Positions 42,001-58,240 of a stretch of 64,000 nt of DNA are shown here, piece after piece. The position numbers were made by a program, and so were the translations under genes. The notes under the pieces were generated by a model that did no database searches, was not told where the DNA came from, and saw only the letters and a program-made list of their open reading frames with translations. The DNA is taken from assembly GCA_032717465.1 (NCBI GenBank), contig CM064681.1, positions 13,975,954-14,039,953 of the forward strand, given 5' to 3'. Positions within the stretch are counted from its first letter, which is position 1. Each line of letters opens with the position of its first letter. Source of the stretch: Coenobita brevimanus. Taxonomy: Eukaryota; Arthropoda; Malacostraca; Decapoda; Coenobitidae.

Positions 42001-43618
42001 GTCTAAAAAAAAGCAGGTTGATGGAATGTCGAACTGAACTGTTGCGTCTGCCGTGTAGGGTTAACTGGTTTTTGATTTTCCGATGAGTCAATTGGCTATT
42101 TTTTTTCTAGCCGTGACTTTAAAGGATAAAACATAGTGCCAATTTTGCTCCGCTTTGGTGGCAAGTAAAAACTATTTTATTAGAGTGATGGCTGTAAAAT
42201 CGTATTTTTGGGCGCTAAATATGTATCTACTATAAACGTACTCAAAAATGATTGCGGAACAAACCAAATATTTTTCAAAACAGAAAACATTTCCGAGTGT
42301 GAAAAAAACAATCATTTTTACCAAATATAAAACTAGAAATCGATTGACATGTTATGAGAGCTGTCACCTGAGGGTTTAAGAACAAGAAGTCTCAACTGAT
42401 GTGGGAGTCACCGAAACAAGCAATAAATTTAGACTGAGCAGTCTTTTTTATCTGCCGTAGAAGCACTTTAGAATTACATCGTTCCCCTGATGTAAAGAAA
42501 AAAAAAAAAATTCCACATTATTAAAGTTCGTGTTAGACCATGTCACATTTCCTTGGGTAAAAATCTCTCAAAGCTGTGATACCTCGTGAGAATAAATACG
42601 GACGTGCTTTTGACTCTCATCAAAAAAGCTACAGAAGAAAACATAAATACTATCGCAATACCGAGATTATAATTAATTACCTTTTATATCTTTATTTCTC
42701 GTCTCCATAGACATATCGTGCATGACAACTACAGAAATGCAGGTTGAAGGAACAGTACATGAACTGTATTAATGCCGTCAGAAGATAGTGTTCTTACATT
42801 AGGAGGGTCATTTGTAATATTTTTCATTTCGAATGGTTACTCAGATAAAAGAAGTCAAGTTGTTTTATTACGGTAAGAGCATCCCCTTCAGCAATAGTTC
42901 AAAACTATTATTCTTGAGTGATCCTAACAACTGCATAATTGAGGGCGAAAAAACAAAATTTGCAACTTCCAGAAACTAACTCTAAATTAGCTGGGAAACA
43001 CTCCGATTTGTATCTAAAATTCAGAAAATATTTCTGAGGATGAGAAAATTCCGTCTCGGAAAAAAAAATATCAGTAACAGGGCTAAATAAGGTAATACAT
43101 AAATCGATTCACATGTAAAGTAGGCTGGCATTTGAAGAGTTTAAGCCGGAAGAGTTTCGTTTGATTAGAGCCTTGAAAACAACTTGAAAACATAGAGGTA
43201 AAAATTATATTTTTATCTTTATAACTAGGGATTTACAGTGGCATCTTGAGCCTCCTAATCAAATTTAAAAAAATGAAAATTCTCCCAGTACGATGATTCG
43301 TGCGATATCATTACCCATATTAACCAAAATAAAACCAATCCGAAAGGCAACAAATAGTTTAAACGAAAACTGTTTAGCTGTTGATTATCATATATATTTA
43401 TATTATTAGGAAAAAGTAAATTAATAGTCGTACTGAGATATGCAATTAACAAACATTTCTTGGTTCCTCGAACACCCAGTTTCATTGTTCATTATGGGTC
43501 TAAAAAAATAAGTTTGCCGAAGTGTTGACTTGAACTAATGTCTGTCGTGTTGAGACTGAATTTTTAATTTCCTATAAGTCTGTTGTCCCTTTTTTAAATT
43601 AATCTTAGCCGAGACTTC
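37505..43618. repeat. Dimeric satellite, about four monomers, unit 1
   Basis: Half starts near 37844 (A), 38597 (B), 39370 (A), 40091 (B), 40659 (B), 41395 (A), 42149 (B) and 42878 (A). Two B starts in a row mark a shortened monomer: at about 40262 half B jumps to the late part of half A (GTTTTAAAGTGGCATCTTGGG). A poly-G run lies at about 38089-38099. No gene found in this 6 kb. Confidence 0.85.
38899..39029. repeat. Interrupted (TA)n, unit 1
   Basis: Two TA runs are split by AAAAATATCTGTATATAG. Units 2 and 3 have uninterrupted 84 and 45 bp at this site (48548-48631, 58193-58237). Confidence 0.95.
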
Positions 43619-46125
<2,507 letters not shown>

Positions 46126-46898
46126 ATAGATAAAAAGTATATAATTATTTTCTCTATAATCAGGGATTTATATTGGCATCATAAGCCTCCTGATCAAATG
46201 TGTGATATTATCTATATTATCCGTGATAAAATAACTCTGAAAGGCAATAAATAATTTAAACGACAATTGTTTAGGTATTAATCATCAGATACTTATATTA
46301 TGAAAAAGTAAATACATAGCCTTACTGAGATATACAATTTATAAACATTACTGGTTTCCTCATATACTGTTTTTTTTAGTCTAAATAAAAATCAGGTTGA
46401 TGGAGGGTCGACCTCAACTATTGTCTGTCCTGTTGATTAACTGAATTTCTAATATCCGATAAGTCGTGTCTTTTTTTTTTTTTTTTTTTTTAATTCACCT
46501 TTGCCGTGACTTTAAGGCTAAAAAGTACTGCCAATTGAGAAGTAGTCGTGGATGATAGCATCTGGATTTTAGGTAGTTCAAAACTATTTTTGAGTAGTAA
46601 TTTCTGGGTAATCGTATTTTTGGTCGATATCAAGAAATATGGAACTTCAACAAATGTACTCATAATTAATTGGGAAACACCCCCAATTACTTTAGGACCT
46701 CAGAAGACATTTCTGAGAGTGAAAAAGTCACATTGAGGAAGCATATAACAAGAAATCTATTGGCATGTAATTGGAACTTATATCTGAGGCGTGGGGGTCA
46801 CCAAAACAAGCAAGGAACTTTCAATGTTCTTTATCTGCAGTAGAACCACTTTAATATTAAATCGAACCTCCTTACTGAATTAAAAAAAAATGCAAATT
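46126..46898. repeat. Satellite, unit 2, partner of 36489-37259
   Basis: Half B near 46557. A poly-T of about 22 lies at about 46470-46491. Confidence 0.85.
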
Positions 46899-47143
46899 AT
46901 GTTAGTGTAAGGGAAAGGGGATGGGTTCATTATGATGTGGCAGGGGTAAACCAGTTCTGCTGTCGGGCCTTGCTGCGGATGTCACTGATTGCACTGCGCA
47001 GGTGACCCTCGTGCGGTGCGGTGCAGTGAGGATGAATGTGTTTGTGTATGAGTAAATTGGGAGTGTGTCGTCCTGTCTCGGCTACCTCTCATTCCTTGAG
47101 GGAAGCAGCCTAGGTAGATAGATAGATAGATAGATGATAGTGT
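46899..47143 (+). mobile_element. SINE-like insertion with (TAGA)n tail, unit 2
   Basis: Partner of 37260-37504; insert 46909-47133. It reads TTGCACTGCGCAG where unit 1 reads TATCACTGCGCAG. Confidence 0.65.
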
Positions 47144-47978
47144 TATACCATAAGCCACATTTTCTTAGGAAAAATCTCTCAGATCTATGAAGCCTCTTGA
47201 GGAAGAATATTGAGAAGCTTTTCAGCACATAGAAATGTATACGAGAAAGTATAAACTATCGCAATACGGATATAAAATTAATTACCATTTATAACTTTAT
47301 TCCTTATCTCCTTAGAGATATAGTTAAGGACTGCTACCAAACTGTGCAAGTTGAAAGAACTCTAAATGAACTGTTTTAATGTCGTGTGGAGATTGTTTGA
47401 ATTTTACCTTATGAAGAGTTCATTTGAGACTTCTTTCCTTTTTAGAGCAAACCAGATAAAATATTGGTTATTTTATGGTTAAAGCATCCGCTTTAAAAAT
47501 AATTCTAAAGAGTTATACTTGAATGATCTTAAAAATCGCATGAGGGCGAAAACAATAACCATGCAACTTCCACAAATGTACTCTAAATTATCAAGTTAAC
47601 TCACTAACGTATGTCAAATTAGGAAAAAATTTCTAAAGATGAGAAAGTCCCTTCTCGGAAAAGAAGATTAGTAACAATGTTAAATGAGGAAATACGTAGG
47701 AGGAAATCGATTCACTGTTGAAAACTCTGGTGGGGGGGGGGAAGAGGGGTTTAAGAATAACAAGTTTCATTTCATTAGAGACGTGAAAACAGCTTGGAAA
47801 TTTAAAGGTAAACTGGAAATTACTGTTAACTGTAAAATTAGAGCTTTAAAGTGGCATCTTGTGCCTCCTGATCAAATTCTAGAAATGGAAAATTTTCCTA
47901 GTATTTTGGTTAGTGTGATCATTATCCATATATTAGATTGTAAAATCATTCCTAAAGGCAAGAAATTGTTCACAAGAA

Positions 47979-48018
47979 AATTTTTTACGTATTTATGACC
48001 ATAAATACGTAAAAAATT
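47979..48018. repeat. Perfect 40-bp palindrome
   Basis: Two 19-bp arms (AATTTTTTACGTATTTATG and its exact complement) around AC. Unit 1 (38337-38369) has only the left arm plus different sequence; unit 3 (57632-57663) has essentially only the right arm. Confidence 0.95.
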
Positions 48019-48544
48019 ATCTAGAAAACAAAAATACATATACAACTTATAAACATTATCTTGTTCCTCATATACGCAGTTTTACTGTTAATGATGGGTC
48101 TAAAAAACATCGGGTTGCCGAAGCGTCGACCTGAACTATTGTCTGTCATTTAGTGATTGAATTTTTAATTTCCGATGAGACTATTTTTTTCATCTTAACC
48201 TTGACATCAAGGATAGAAAGTAGTGCCAATTTTGAATTAGTTAATGCTGATAGAGTCCTCTTTGGTGGCTGTTAAAAACTTTTTTTGCTGGAGTGATTGC
48301 TGTATAAACGTATTTTTGGCCGAAATCACCCCCCATTTTTCAGGAAGTCAGAAGACATATCTGTCAAAAAATCACATTTAGAAACTTATAACAAGAAATC
48401 TATTGGTATGTAAAGGGAGCTGTCATTTGATGTGTTTACTAACATGAAGTTTGAATTGATCTGGGGATCACCGAAACAACGAGAATCTTCGAATGTTCTT
48501 TATGTACAATAGAACTACTTTGAAAATAAATGGAGCCTCTCAAC

Positions 48545-48547
<3 letters not shown>

Positions 48548-48631
<84 letters not shown>
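48548..48631. repeat. (TA)n, unit 2
   Basis: 84 bp of TA after CTCAACTGA, in the half-B position that carries (TA)n elsewhere. Confidence 0.95.
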
Positions 48632-48633
<2 letters not shown>

Positions 48634-51600
48634 TGCACTTTATGGAGCTTTCTGTTATACTATAAGCCACATTTTCTTATGAAAAATCTCTAAGATCTGT
48701 GATATTACTTGGGAAAGAATATTGAGTAGCTTTTGACCCTCACCTAAAAATTCATACGAGAAACTATAAACACCATCGCAATACCGAGATATGTAATTAA
48801 TTACCATTCATAACTTTATTCCTCATCTCTGTAAACATATACGTTATGAATGCTACTTGATGTGAAGGATTGTTTGGGTTTTAACGTTAGGAACAGGTCT
48901 GTTGAGATATTTTTCATTGTTAGAAGAAACCAGATTTAAGATATGGTCAAGTATATTTCTTATGGTAAAAGCATCCACTTTAGGAAAAATTCAAAAGAAT
49001 AACACGAATGAACTTAAAAATCGCATAATTAAGGGAGAAAACAGTAAGCATGAAGTTATCACAAATGTCCTTTAAATTAGCTCGAAACAGTCCCGAATGT
49101 ATGTAAAATTCAGAAAACATGTCTAAAGGTGGAAAATTCAGTCTCGGAAAAGAAAATCAGTAACAGGGCTAAATGAGGAAATACGTAGGATGAAATCGAT
49201 TCATTGTTAATGAAGGCTGGCATTTTACTGGTTTCAGCCCAACGAGTTTCATTTGGTTAGAGAGGTTTAAACAACTTGGAAATTTAAAGATAAAACAGAT
49301 ATTATTTTTTTGTATTACTAGGGTTTTAAAGTGGCATCTTGAGGCTCCTGATCAAATATAAAAAAATGGAATATTTTCTTAGTTTGACGGTTCGTGTGAT
49401 ACCATCATCCATATTTTAGAAGGCAAAAACATTCCTAGAGACAATAAATCGTTGACAAGAAAATTGTTTTGGTATTGATTAACAGATATTTATCATTTGG
49501 AAAACCAAAATAAATAGCCGTGCTTATATATACATCTTATAAACGTTATTTGGTTTCTCATATACGCAGTTTTATTGTTCATGATGGGTTTGAACTGAAT
49601 TTTTAATTTCCAGTGTCTATTTTTTTTTTTAATTAATTTTAGCCGTGACATCATGGATATGAAGTAGTTCATACTGTGAACTTGGTAAGGCCGAGAGCAT
49701 CCGCTTTGGTCGCTGTTCAAAACCTTTTTCCTGGAGTAATTGCCGTACAAACGTATGTTTGGTCGACTCGCGAAATATGGAACAAATATACTGAAAATTG
49801 ATTGAGAAACACCTTTAATATTTCCAGAAGTCAGAAGATAATTCTGAGAAGTAAAAAATCACTAGGGTTTTAAAGTGGCATCTTGGGGCCCCTGATCAAA
49901 TATAAAAAAAATGGAATATTTTCGCAGTTTGTTCCTGTAATATCATTATCCATATTTTAGTAGGCAATATATCATTGACACAATTGTTTGGGTATTGATT
50001 ATAAGATATATATTATGTGGAAAACCAAAATATATGGCCATGCTTATATATGCAATTTATAAACCATGTGTGGTTTCTCATGTAGCAGTTTTATTGGTCA
50101 AGATCGGTATAAAAAGAAACCCGTGGCCGGAGAGTCGACCTGGTCTGTTGTATGTCGTGTTGTGATTAACTGAATTTTTAATTTCCGATGAGTATTTTTT
50201 TTTTTTTTAAGCCGTGACATCATGGATATAAAGTTGTGCCAACTGTGAATTAGTTAAGGCTGATAGCATCCACTTTGGTGGAGGTTGAACACTTTCTTGC
50301 TGGAGTGATTGCTGTATAAACGTATTTTTCGTCGTAATCGCGACATATGGAACCAACAAATATACTGACAATTGATCGGGAAACACTCCCAACATTTCCG
50401 GAAGGAAGAAAATATTTCTGTGAAAAAAATCACATTTTAGAAACATAATAAGAAAGATATTGTCACATAAAGGAAGATGTCATCTGATGTGTTTAAAAAC
50501 AATAAGTTTGAATTCATCAGGGGGTAACAGAAACAAGCGAGAAACTTCGAATGTTCTTTATCTGCACTGGAAGCACAATGAAATTTAATCGAACCTCCTG
50601 ACTAAATGTAAAATAAAAAAAAGAATATCTGCACATGAATGTTCTTGTTATACCATTAGCCACATTTCCTTTGGGAAAATGTCAAAACTGTGATACCTCT
50701 TGAGATGGAATATTCATGAGCTTTTGAGTCCCATGTAAAAATTTATACGAGAAAGTATAAACACTATGGCTGCACCGAGATATATAATTAATTTCCATTT
50801 GTAACTATTCCTCATATCCGTAGACATATAATTCATGACTGCTACAAAATGTGCAGGTTGAAGGAACACTAAATGAACTTTATTAATGTCATCTGGAGAT
50901 TGGATTTTTACGTTAGGAAGAGGTCATTTATGACTTTTTTCGACCGTAAAGGACACCAGAAAAAAAAAAAAATGGTCAGGCTTTTTTACGGTAAAAGCAA
51001 CCGCTTTGGGAAATATTGAAAACAATGATACCTGAATAATCTTAAAAGCTGCATAATTGAGGGTGAATGCAATAAACATGCAACGTCCACAAATGTCAAA
51101 ATTAGCTAGGAAACGGTCCCAATGGTATGGAAAATTCAGAAAATATTTCTAAAGGTGAGAAAATTCCGTTTCGGAAAAGAAAATCAGTAACAAGACTAAG
51201 AAAATACATGGGATGAAATTAGTTCACAAATAAAGAAAGCTCGCATTTGAGAGGTTTTAGGTTAACGATTTTCATTTGATTAGAGACGTGAAAACAAATT
51301 GAAATTTTTGAGATAAAATGCCATTTATTTATATCTGTATAGCTATGGCTTTAAAGTGGCATCTCGGGGCACCTGAACATATAATAAAAGTGGAATATTT
51401 TCTCAGTTTGACGGGTTGTGATATCATTATCCATATTTTTGAAGGTAAAATTACTCCGAAAGACAATAAATCCTTCACAAGAAAATTGTTTAGGTATTGA
51501 TATTTTGGTATACAGTATTTGGAAGAAAAAAAAAAATATACAAATTATAATCGTTATTTGGTTCCTCCTGTACACAGTTTTATTGTTCATAAGTCTAAAA

Positions 51601-53007
51601 AAAAGCAGGTTGATGGAATGTCGAACTGAACTGTTGCGTCTGCCGTGTAGGGTTAACTGGTTTTTGATTTTCCGATGAGTCAATTGGCTATTTTTTTTCT
51701 AGCCGTGACTTTAAAGGATAAAACATAGTGCCAATTTTGCTCCGCTTTGGTGGCAAGTAAAAACTATTTTATTAGAGTGATGGCTGTAAAATCGTATTTT
51801 TGGGCGCTAAATATGTATCTACTATAAACGTACTCAAAAATGATTGCGGAACAAACCAAATATTTTTCAAAACAGAAAACATTTCCGAGTGTGAAAAAAA
51901 CAATCATTTTTACCAAATATAAAACTAGAAATCGATTGACATGTTATGAGAGCTGTCACCTGAGGGTTTAAGAACATGAAGTCTAAGAACAAGAAGTCTC
52001 AACTGATGTGGGAGTCACCGAAACAAGCAATAAATTTAGACTGAGCAGTCTTTTTTATCTGCCGTAGAAGCATTTTAGAATTACATCGTTCCCCTGATGT
52101 AAAAAAAAAAAAAAAAAAATTCCACATTATTAAAGTTCGTGTTAGACCATGTCACATTTCCTTGGGTAAAAATCTCTCAAAGCTGTGATACCTCGTGAGA
52201 ATAAATACGGACGTGCTTTTGACTCTCATCTAAAAAGCTACAGAAGAAAACATAAATACTATCGCAATACCGAGATTATAATTAATTACCTTTTATATCT
52301 TTATTTCTCGTCTCCATAGACATATCGTGCATGACAACTACAGAAATGCAGGTTGAAGGAACAGTACATGAACTGTATTAATGCCGTCAGAAGATAGTGT
52401 TCTTACATTAGGAGGGTCATTTGTAATATTTTTCATTTCGAATGGTTACTCAGATAAAAGAAGTCAAGTTGTTTTATTACGGTAAGAGCATCCCCTTCAG
52501 CAATAGTTCAAAACTATTATTCTTGAGTGATCCTAACAACTGCATAATTGAGGGCGAAAAAACAAAATTTGCAACTTCCAGAAACTAACTCTAAATTAGC
52601 TGGGAAACACTCCGATTTGTATCTAAAATTCAGAAAATATTTCTGAGGGTGGGAAAATTCCTTCTCGGAAAAAAAATCAATCAATAACAAGGCTAAATAA
52701 GGTAATACATAAATCGATTCACATGTAAAGTAGGCTGGCATTTGAAGAGTTTAAGCCGGAAGAGTTTCGTTTGATTAGAGCCTTGAAAACAACTTGAAAA
52801 CATAGAGGTAAAAATTATATTTTTATCTTTATAACTAGGGATTTACAGTGGCATCTTGAGCATCATAATCAAATTTAAAAAATGAAAATTCTCCCAGTAC
52901 GATGATTCGTGCGATATCATTACCCATATTAACCAAAATAAAACCAATCCGAAAGGCAACAAATAGTTTAAACGAAAACTGTTTAGCTGTTGATTATCAT
53001 ATATATT

Positions 53008-53012
<5 letters not shown>

Positions 53013-53072
<60 letters not shown>
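53013..53072. repeat. (TA)n absent from unit 1
   Basis: About 60 bp of TA within ATTATCATATAT...TATTATTAGG. Unit 1 (about 43390-43408) has only a short ATATATTTATATTATT seed; unit 3 has 68 bp (62592-62659). Confidence 0.95.
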
Positions 53073-53077
<5 letters not shown>

Positions 53078-53288
53078 AGGAAAAAGTAAATTAATAGTCG
53101 TACTGAGATATGCAATTAACAAACATTTCTTGGTTCCTCGAACACCCAGTTTCATTGTTCATTATGGGTCTAAAAAAATAAGTTTGCCGAAGTGTTGACT
53201 TGAACTAATGTCTGTCGTGTTGAGACTGAATTTTTAATTTCCCATAAGTCTGTTGTCCTTTTTTTAAATTAATCTTAGCCGAGACTTC

Positions 53289-54160
53289 TATCTATCTATA
53301 GCCCGACGCCCTAATCCCCCAAACTGTGGCCGCAGACAAAACGCCTCCAAGTCACACTGTCACCCACCATTGGACTACCCTCCCCCCAAATCACCCCCCC
53401 TCCTTCATATACCTCTGAACTCCATCCCTCCACCTCATCCTCGGTCTACCCCTCCCTCTCCCTCCCTCCACCTCACCTACATACACCCTCTAAGTCTTTC
53501 ATTCTCCATTCTCTTCACATGTCCAAGCCACCTCAGTGTATTTCTCCTAATCTTTTCAACCACATCCACATCTACCCCACAACGGTCCTTCACTTCTTCA
53601 TTCGTCAACCTGTCCCTCCACGTCACTCCACATGCTCCTCTCAAGTAACTCATTTCCACTGCTCTCTCTTGACTTGTTTCCCTCTTGCAAGGTCCACGCC
53701 TCGCTTCCATACGTCAGGGTAGGGATCACAATACCATCATGCAGTGACTTCTTAACTTCCATACTCACCTCACTGCTTTCAGTGTACCAACAACCTTTCT
53801 TTCCTGCTGTACCCTTTCACGTACTTCATCCCCCAAAGTTCCATCCTTACTCATCACTACCCAAGTACTTGAATACACTCACATTCTCCATATCCTCACC
53901 ATCCAACCTCACTGAACACTCTGTGACTTCATTCCTCTCAAACACCATAACTTTACTTTTGTTTACATTAACTTTCAGATTCCTCCTCCTACACACTGTC
54001 CCAAATTCATTCACCAAACCTTGCAACTCCCATTCATCTTCACTCAACAATACTGTATCATCAGCAAACAGCAACACCGGAAGCTTCCAAATCTCACCCT
54101 CATTCATTAGGGCCAGCCCCACATCCACTGGCCTACCTTGCACCTCCTTTACAAGCCCAT

Positions 54161-54252
<92 letters not shown>

Positions 54253-55780
54253 CAGCCATGGAGACATCACACAACCCTGTTTCAGTCCCACATTGAGATC
54301 AAAGAACTCAGCTCACCATCCACTCGCACCGTAGCCCTAGCTCCCTCGTACATACTCTTCACAGCACTCAAAAATTTCCCCTCCATATATTCTTAATACC
54401 TTCCACATACCTTGCCTATCTATTCTGTCAAGTTTTCTCCAAGTCCATGAAGGCAGCATACACTTTCCTTCCCTTCTCTAGATACTTCTCCACTAAACAT
54501 CTTAGAACAAATATCTGATCTACACACCCTTTTCCCTTCCTAATTCCCCCTTGTTCTTCTCCAACTAGCTCCTCTGTCATATGCCTAACCCTATCAATGA
54601 GTATTCTACCATATATTTTACCAGTCACACTAAGAAGGCAAATACCCCTATGGTTACCACATACTTCTCTCTCCCCTTTTCCTTTTCTACAGAGGAACAA
54701 TTATACCTGATTTCCAGTCCTCTGGAACCCTTCCCTCTTCCCAAGCCAATCTACATAACTTCCATATCCACTCCACAACAATCTCACCCCCATACCTAAG
54801 CATTTCACCACACACACTCCATCAATTCCTGGGGCCTTCCCCAGCTTAATCTTCTTCATCGCTTCCACTACTTCCGACCTACTGATCTCTTCCTCCCTCC
54901 TCTCATCTCTTCTTCTCCCAGCCATTCCCCAACCACTTATACTGCTCTCACTCTGTACATTCAACAAATCCTCAAAGTGCTCCTTCCATCGCCTCAATTT
55001 CTCTCTTCTCCACCAACAATCTATTATTCCTATCTTTCACTCCCCTACTATTTCCCCTTTCACACTGCCTTACTTTCTTTACCTCCTTCCAAAACAATTT
55101 CTTACTCTCCTTCCATTTCACACTCAGATTCCTCCCAAACTCTTCATCCACTTTCTTCTTACTCTCCTTCACCAGTCTCTTAACCTCCCTTCTCCTGCTC
55201 ACATATACCTCTCTCTTCTCTCATCTTCTCCCCTACCTCTACTCGCCAACCATTCATCATATGCCTTCTTATTTTGTTCCACAGCTCGTTTCACATCATC
55301 ATTCCACCATGCTGACCCTTGCACACCCTTGCATCTCCTCCTCACTCCACAAACCGCCTCACGCGCTGCGCTTATCTCTTCCGTGAATATCTTACGTCTT
55401 GCACCGCTACCACCTTCCCAGTCTTTCTTCCACTATGCTCTTATACTGTCATTTTCTCACTATCTTGCAATTTCTCCACTTCTCACAGGAGTTGCTTCCT
55501 CCTGTCTTCCCCTTCGTCTCCTCAGCCACTTTCTTTGCAGCTCTACCTTGGCCATCACTAAGTGATGGTCGGAGACTCCATTCCCCCACCTTCTTCACAC
55601 TCTTGCATCCAACACTTTTCTCATTCGCTCATCCACACCCACGTAGTCTATCATTGCCTTTCGTTCAACAAGTTCACCATCCATCTTCCTAATTACTCTC
55701 CATGTATACCGGTGGATCATCTTATGACGAAAGTAGGTGTTGGCTACTGCCAACCCCTTACCTGCACAGATGTCCAAGTT
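53289..55780 (-). mobile_element. RTE-like LINE, unit 3
   Basis: Third copy. RT pieces lie at 55202-54972, 54997-54701, 54700-54428 and 54164-53847 (FADD), and the C-terminus at 53710-53477. The site near 53768 is shorter again (CACCTCACTGC). A 254-codon plus-strand frame at 53632-54396 runs antisense through it and the TA tract and is not a gene. Confidence 0.8.
54163..54248. repeat. (TA)n inside RT, unit 3
   Basis: 86 bp at the LFNIYMDG codons. Confidence 0.95.
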
Positions 55781-56552
55781 ATAGATAAAAAGTATATAAT
55801 TATTTTCTCTATAATCAGGGATTTATATTGGCATCATAAGCCTCCTGATCAAATGTGTGATATTATCTATATTATCCGTGATAAAATAACTCTGAAAGGC
55901 AATAAATAATTTAAACGACAATTGTTTAGGTATTAATCATCAGATACTTATATTATGAAAAAGTAAATACATAGCCTTACTGAGATATACAATTTATAAA
56001 CATTACTGGTTTCCTCATATACTGTTTTTTTTAGTCTAAAAAAAAATCAGGTTGATGGAGGGTCGACCTCAACTATTGTCTGTCCTGTTGATTAACTGAA
56101 TTTCTAATATCCGATAAGTCGTGTCTTTTTTTTTTTTTTTTTTTTAATTCACCTTTGCGGTGACTTTAAGGCTAAAAAGTACTGTCAATTGAGAAGTAGT
56201 CGTGGATGATAGCATCTGGATTTTAGGTAGTTCAAAACTATTTTTGAGTAGTAATTTCTGGGTAATCGTATTTTTGGTCGATATCAAGAAATATGGAACT
56301 TCAACAAATGTACTCATAATTAATTGGGAAACACCCCCAATTACTTTAGGACCTCAGAAGACATTTCTGAGAGTGAAAAAGTCACATTGAGGAAGCATAT
56401 AACAAGAAATCTATTGGCATGTAATTGGAACTTATATCTGAGGCGTGGGGGTCACCAAAACAAGCAAGGAACTTTCAATGTTCTTTATCTGCAGTAGAAC
56501 CACTTTAATATTAAATCGAACCTCCTTACTGAATTAAAAAAAAATGCAAATT
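55781..56552. repeat. Satellite, unit 3, partner of 36489-37259
   Basis: Half B near 56211. It has the unit-2-like base in TCTCTATAATCAGGG. Confidence 0.85.
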
Positions 56553-56797
56553 ATGTTAGTGTAAGGGAAAGGGGATGGGTTCATTATGATGTGGCAGGGG
56601 TAAACCAGTTCTGCTGTCGGGCCTTGCTGCGGATGTCACTGATTGCACTGCGCAGGTGACCCTCGTGTGGTGCGGTGCAGTGAGGATGAATGTGTTTGTG
56701 TATGAGTAAATTGGGAGTGTGTCGTCCTGTCTCGGCTACCTCTCATTCCTTCAGGGAAGCAGCCTAGGTAGATAGATAGATAGATAGATGATAGTGT
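56553..56797 (+). mobile_element. SINE-like insertion with (TAGA)n tail, unit 3
   Basis: Partner of 37260-37504; insert 56563-56787. It shares TTGCACTGCGCAG with unit 2. Confidence 0.65.
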
Positions 56798-58189
56798 TAT
56801 ACCATAAGCCACATTTTCTTAGGAAAAATCTCTCAGATCTATGAAGCCTCTTGAGGAAGAATATTGAGAAGCTTTTCAGCACATAGAAATGTATACGAGA
56901 AAGTATAAACTATCGCAATACGGATATAAAATTAATTACCATTTATAACTTTATTCCTTATCTCCTTAGAGATATAGTTAAGGACTGCTACCAAACTGTG
57001 CAAGTTGAAAGAACTCTAAATGAACTGTTTTAATGTCGTGTGGAGATTGTTTGAATTTTACCTTATGAAGAGTTCATTTGAGACTTCTTTCCTTTTTAGA
57101 GCAAACCAGATAAAATATTGGTTATTTTATGGTTAAAGCATCCGCTTTAAAAATAATTCTAAAGAGTTATACTTGAATGATCTTAAAAATCGCATGAGGG
57201 CGAAAACAATAACCATGCAACTTCCACAAATGTACTCTAAATTATCAAGTTAACTCCCTGACGTATGTCAAATTAGGAAAAAATTTCTAAAGATGAGAAA
57301 GTCCCTTCTCGGAAAAGAAGATTAGTAACAATGTTAAATGAGGAAATACGTAGGAGGAAATCGATTCACTGTTGAAAACTTAGGGGGGAGGGGGAAGAGG
57401 GGTTTAAGACAAACAAGTTTCATTTCATTAGAGACGTGAAAACAGCTTGGAAATTTAAAGGTAAACTGGATATTACTGTTAACTGTACAATTAGGGCTTT
57501 AAAGTGGCATCTTGTGCCTCCTGATCAAATTCTTTAAATGGAAAATTTTCCTAGTATTTTGGTTAGTGTCATCATTATCCATGTATTAGATTGTAAAATC
57601 ATTCCTAAAGGCAAGAAATTGTTCACAAGAAAATTATGTATGACCATAAATACGTAAAAAATTATCTAGAAAACAAAAATACATATACAACTTATAAACA
57701 TTATCTTGTTCCTCATATACGCAGTTTTACTGTTAATGATGGGTCTAAAAAACATCGGGTTGCCGAAGCGTCGACCTGAACTATTGTCTGTCGGTTAGTG
57801 ATTGAATTTTTAATTTCCGATGAGACTATTTTTTTCATCTTAACCTTGACATCAAGGATAGAAAGTAGTGCCAATTTTGAATTAGTTAATGCTGATAGAG
57901 TCCTCTTTGGTGGCTGTTAAAAACTTTTTTTGCTGGAGTGATTGCTGTATAAACGTATTTTTGGCCGAAATCACCCCCCATTTTTCAGGAAGTCAGAAGA
58001 CATATCTGTTAAAAAATCACATTTAGAAACTTATAACAAGAAATCTATTGGTATGTAAAGGGAGCTGTCATTTGATGTGTTTACTAACATGAAGTTTGAA
58101 TTGATCTGGGGATCACCGAAACAACGAGAATCTTCGAATGTTCTTTATGTACAATAGAACTACTTTGAAAATAAATGGAGCCTCTCAAC

Positions 58190-58240
<51 letters not shown>

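Larger units (their letters stand above)
34008..43618. repeat. 9.6-kb tandem unit 1
   Basis: 9,611 bp: LINE, SINE-like insertion and about five satellite monomers. It joins unit 2 at GAGACTTC/TATCTATCTATAG (43618/43619). The left edge lies inside the (TATC)n LINE tail. Confidence 0.9.
47144..53288. repeat. Dimeric satellite, unit 2
   Basis: Half starts near 47484 (A), 48248 (B), 48971 (A), 49690 (B), 50258 (B), 50998 (A), 51739 (B) and 52487 (A). Unique changes are the palindrome at 47979 and a 15-bp local duplication near 51974 (extra AACATGAAGTCTAAG). Confidence 0.85.

Noticed and set aside
53632..54396. Longest plus-strand frame (254 codons)
   Set aside because: It is antisense to the LINE reverse transcriptase and extended by the (TA)n tract read as Ile-Tyr repeats.
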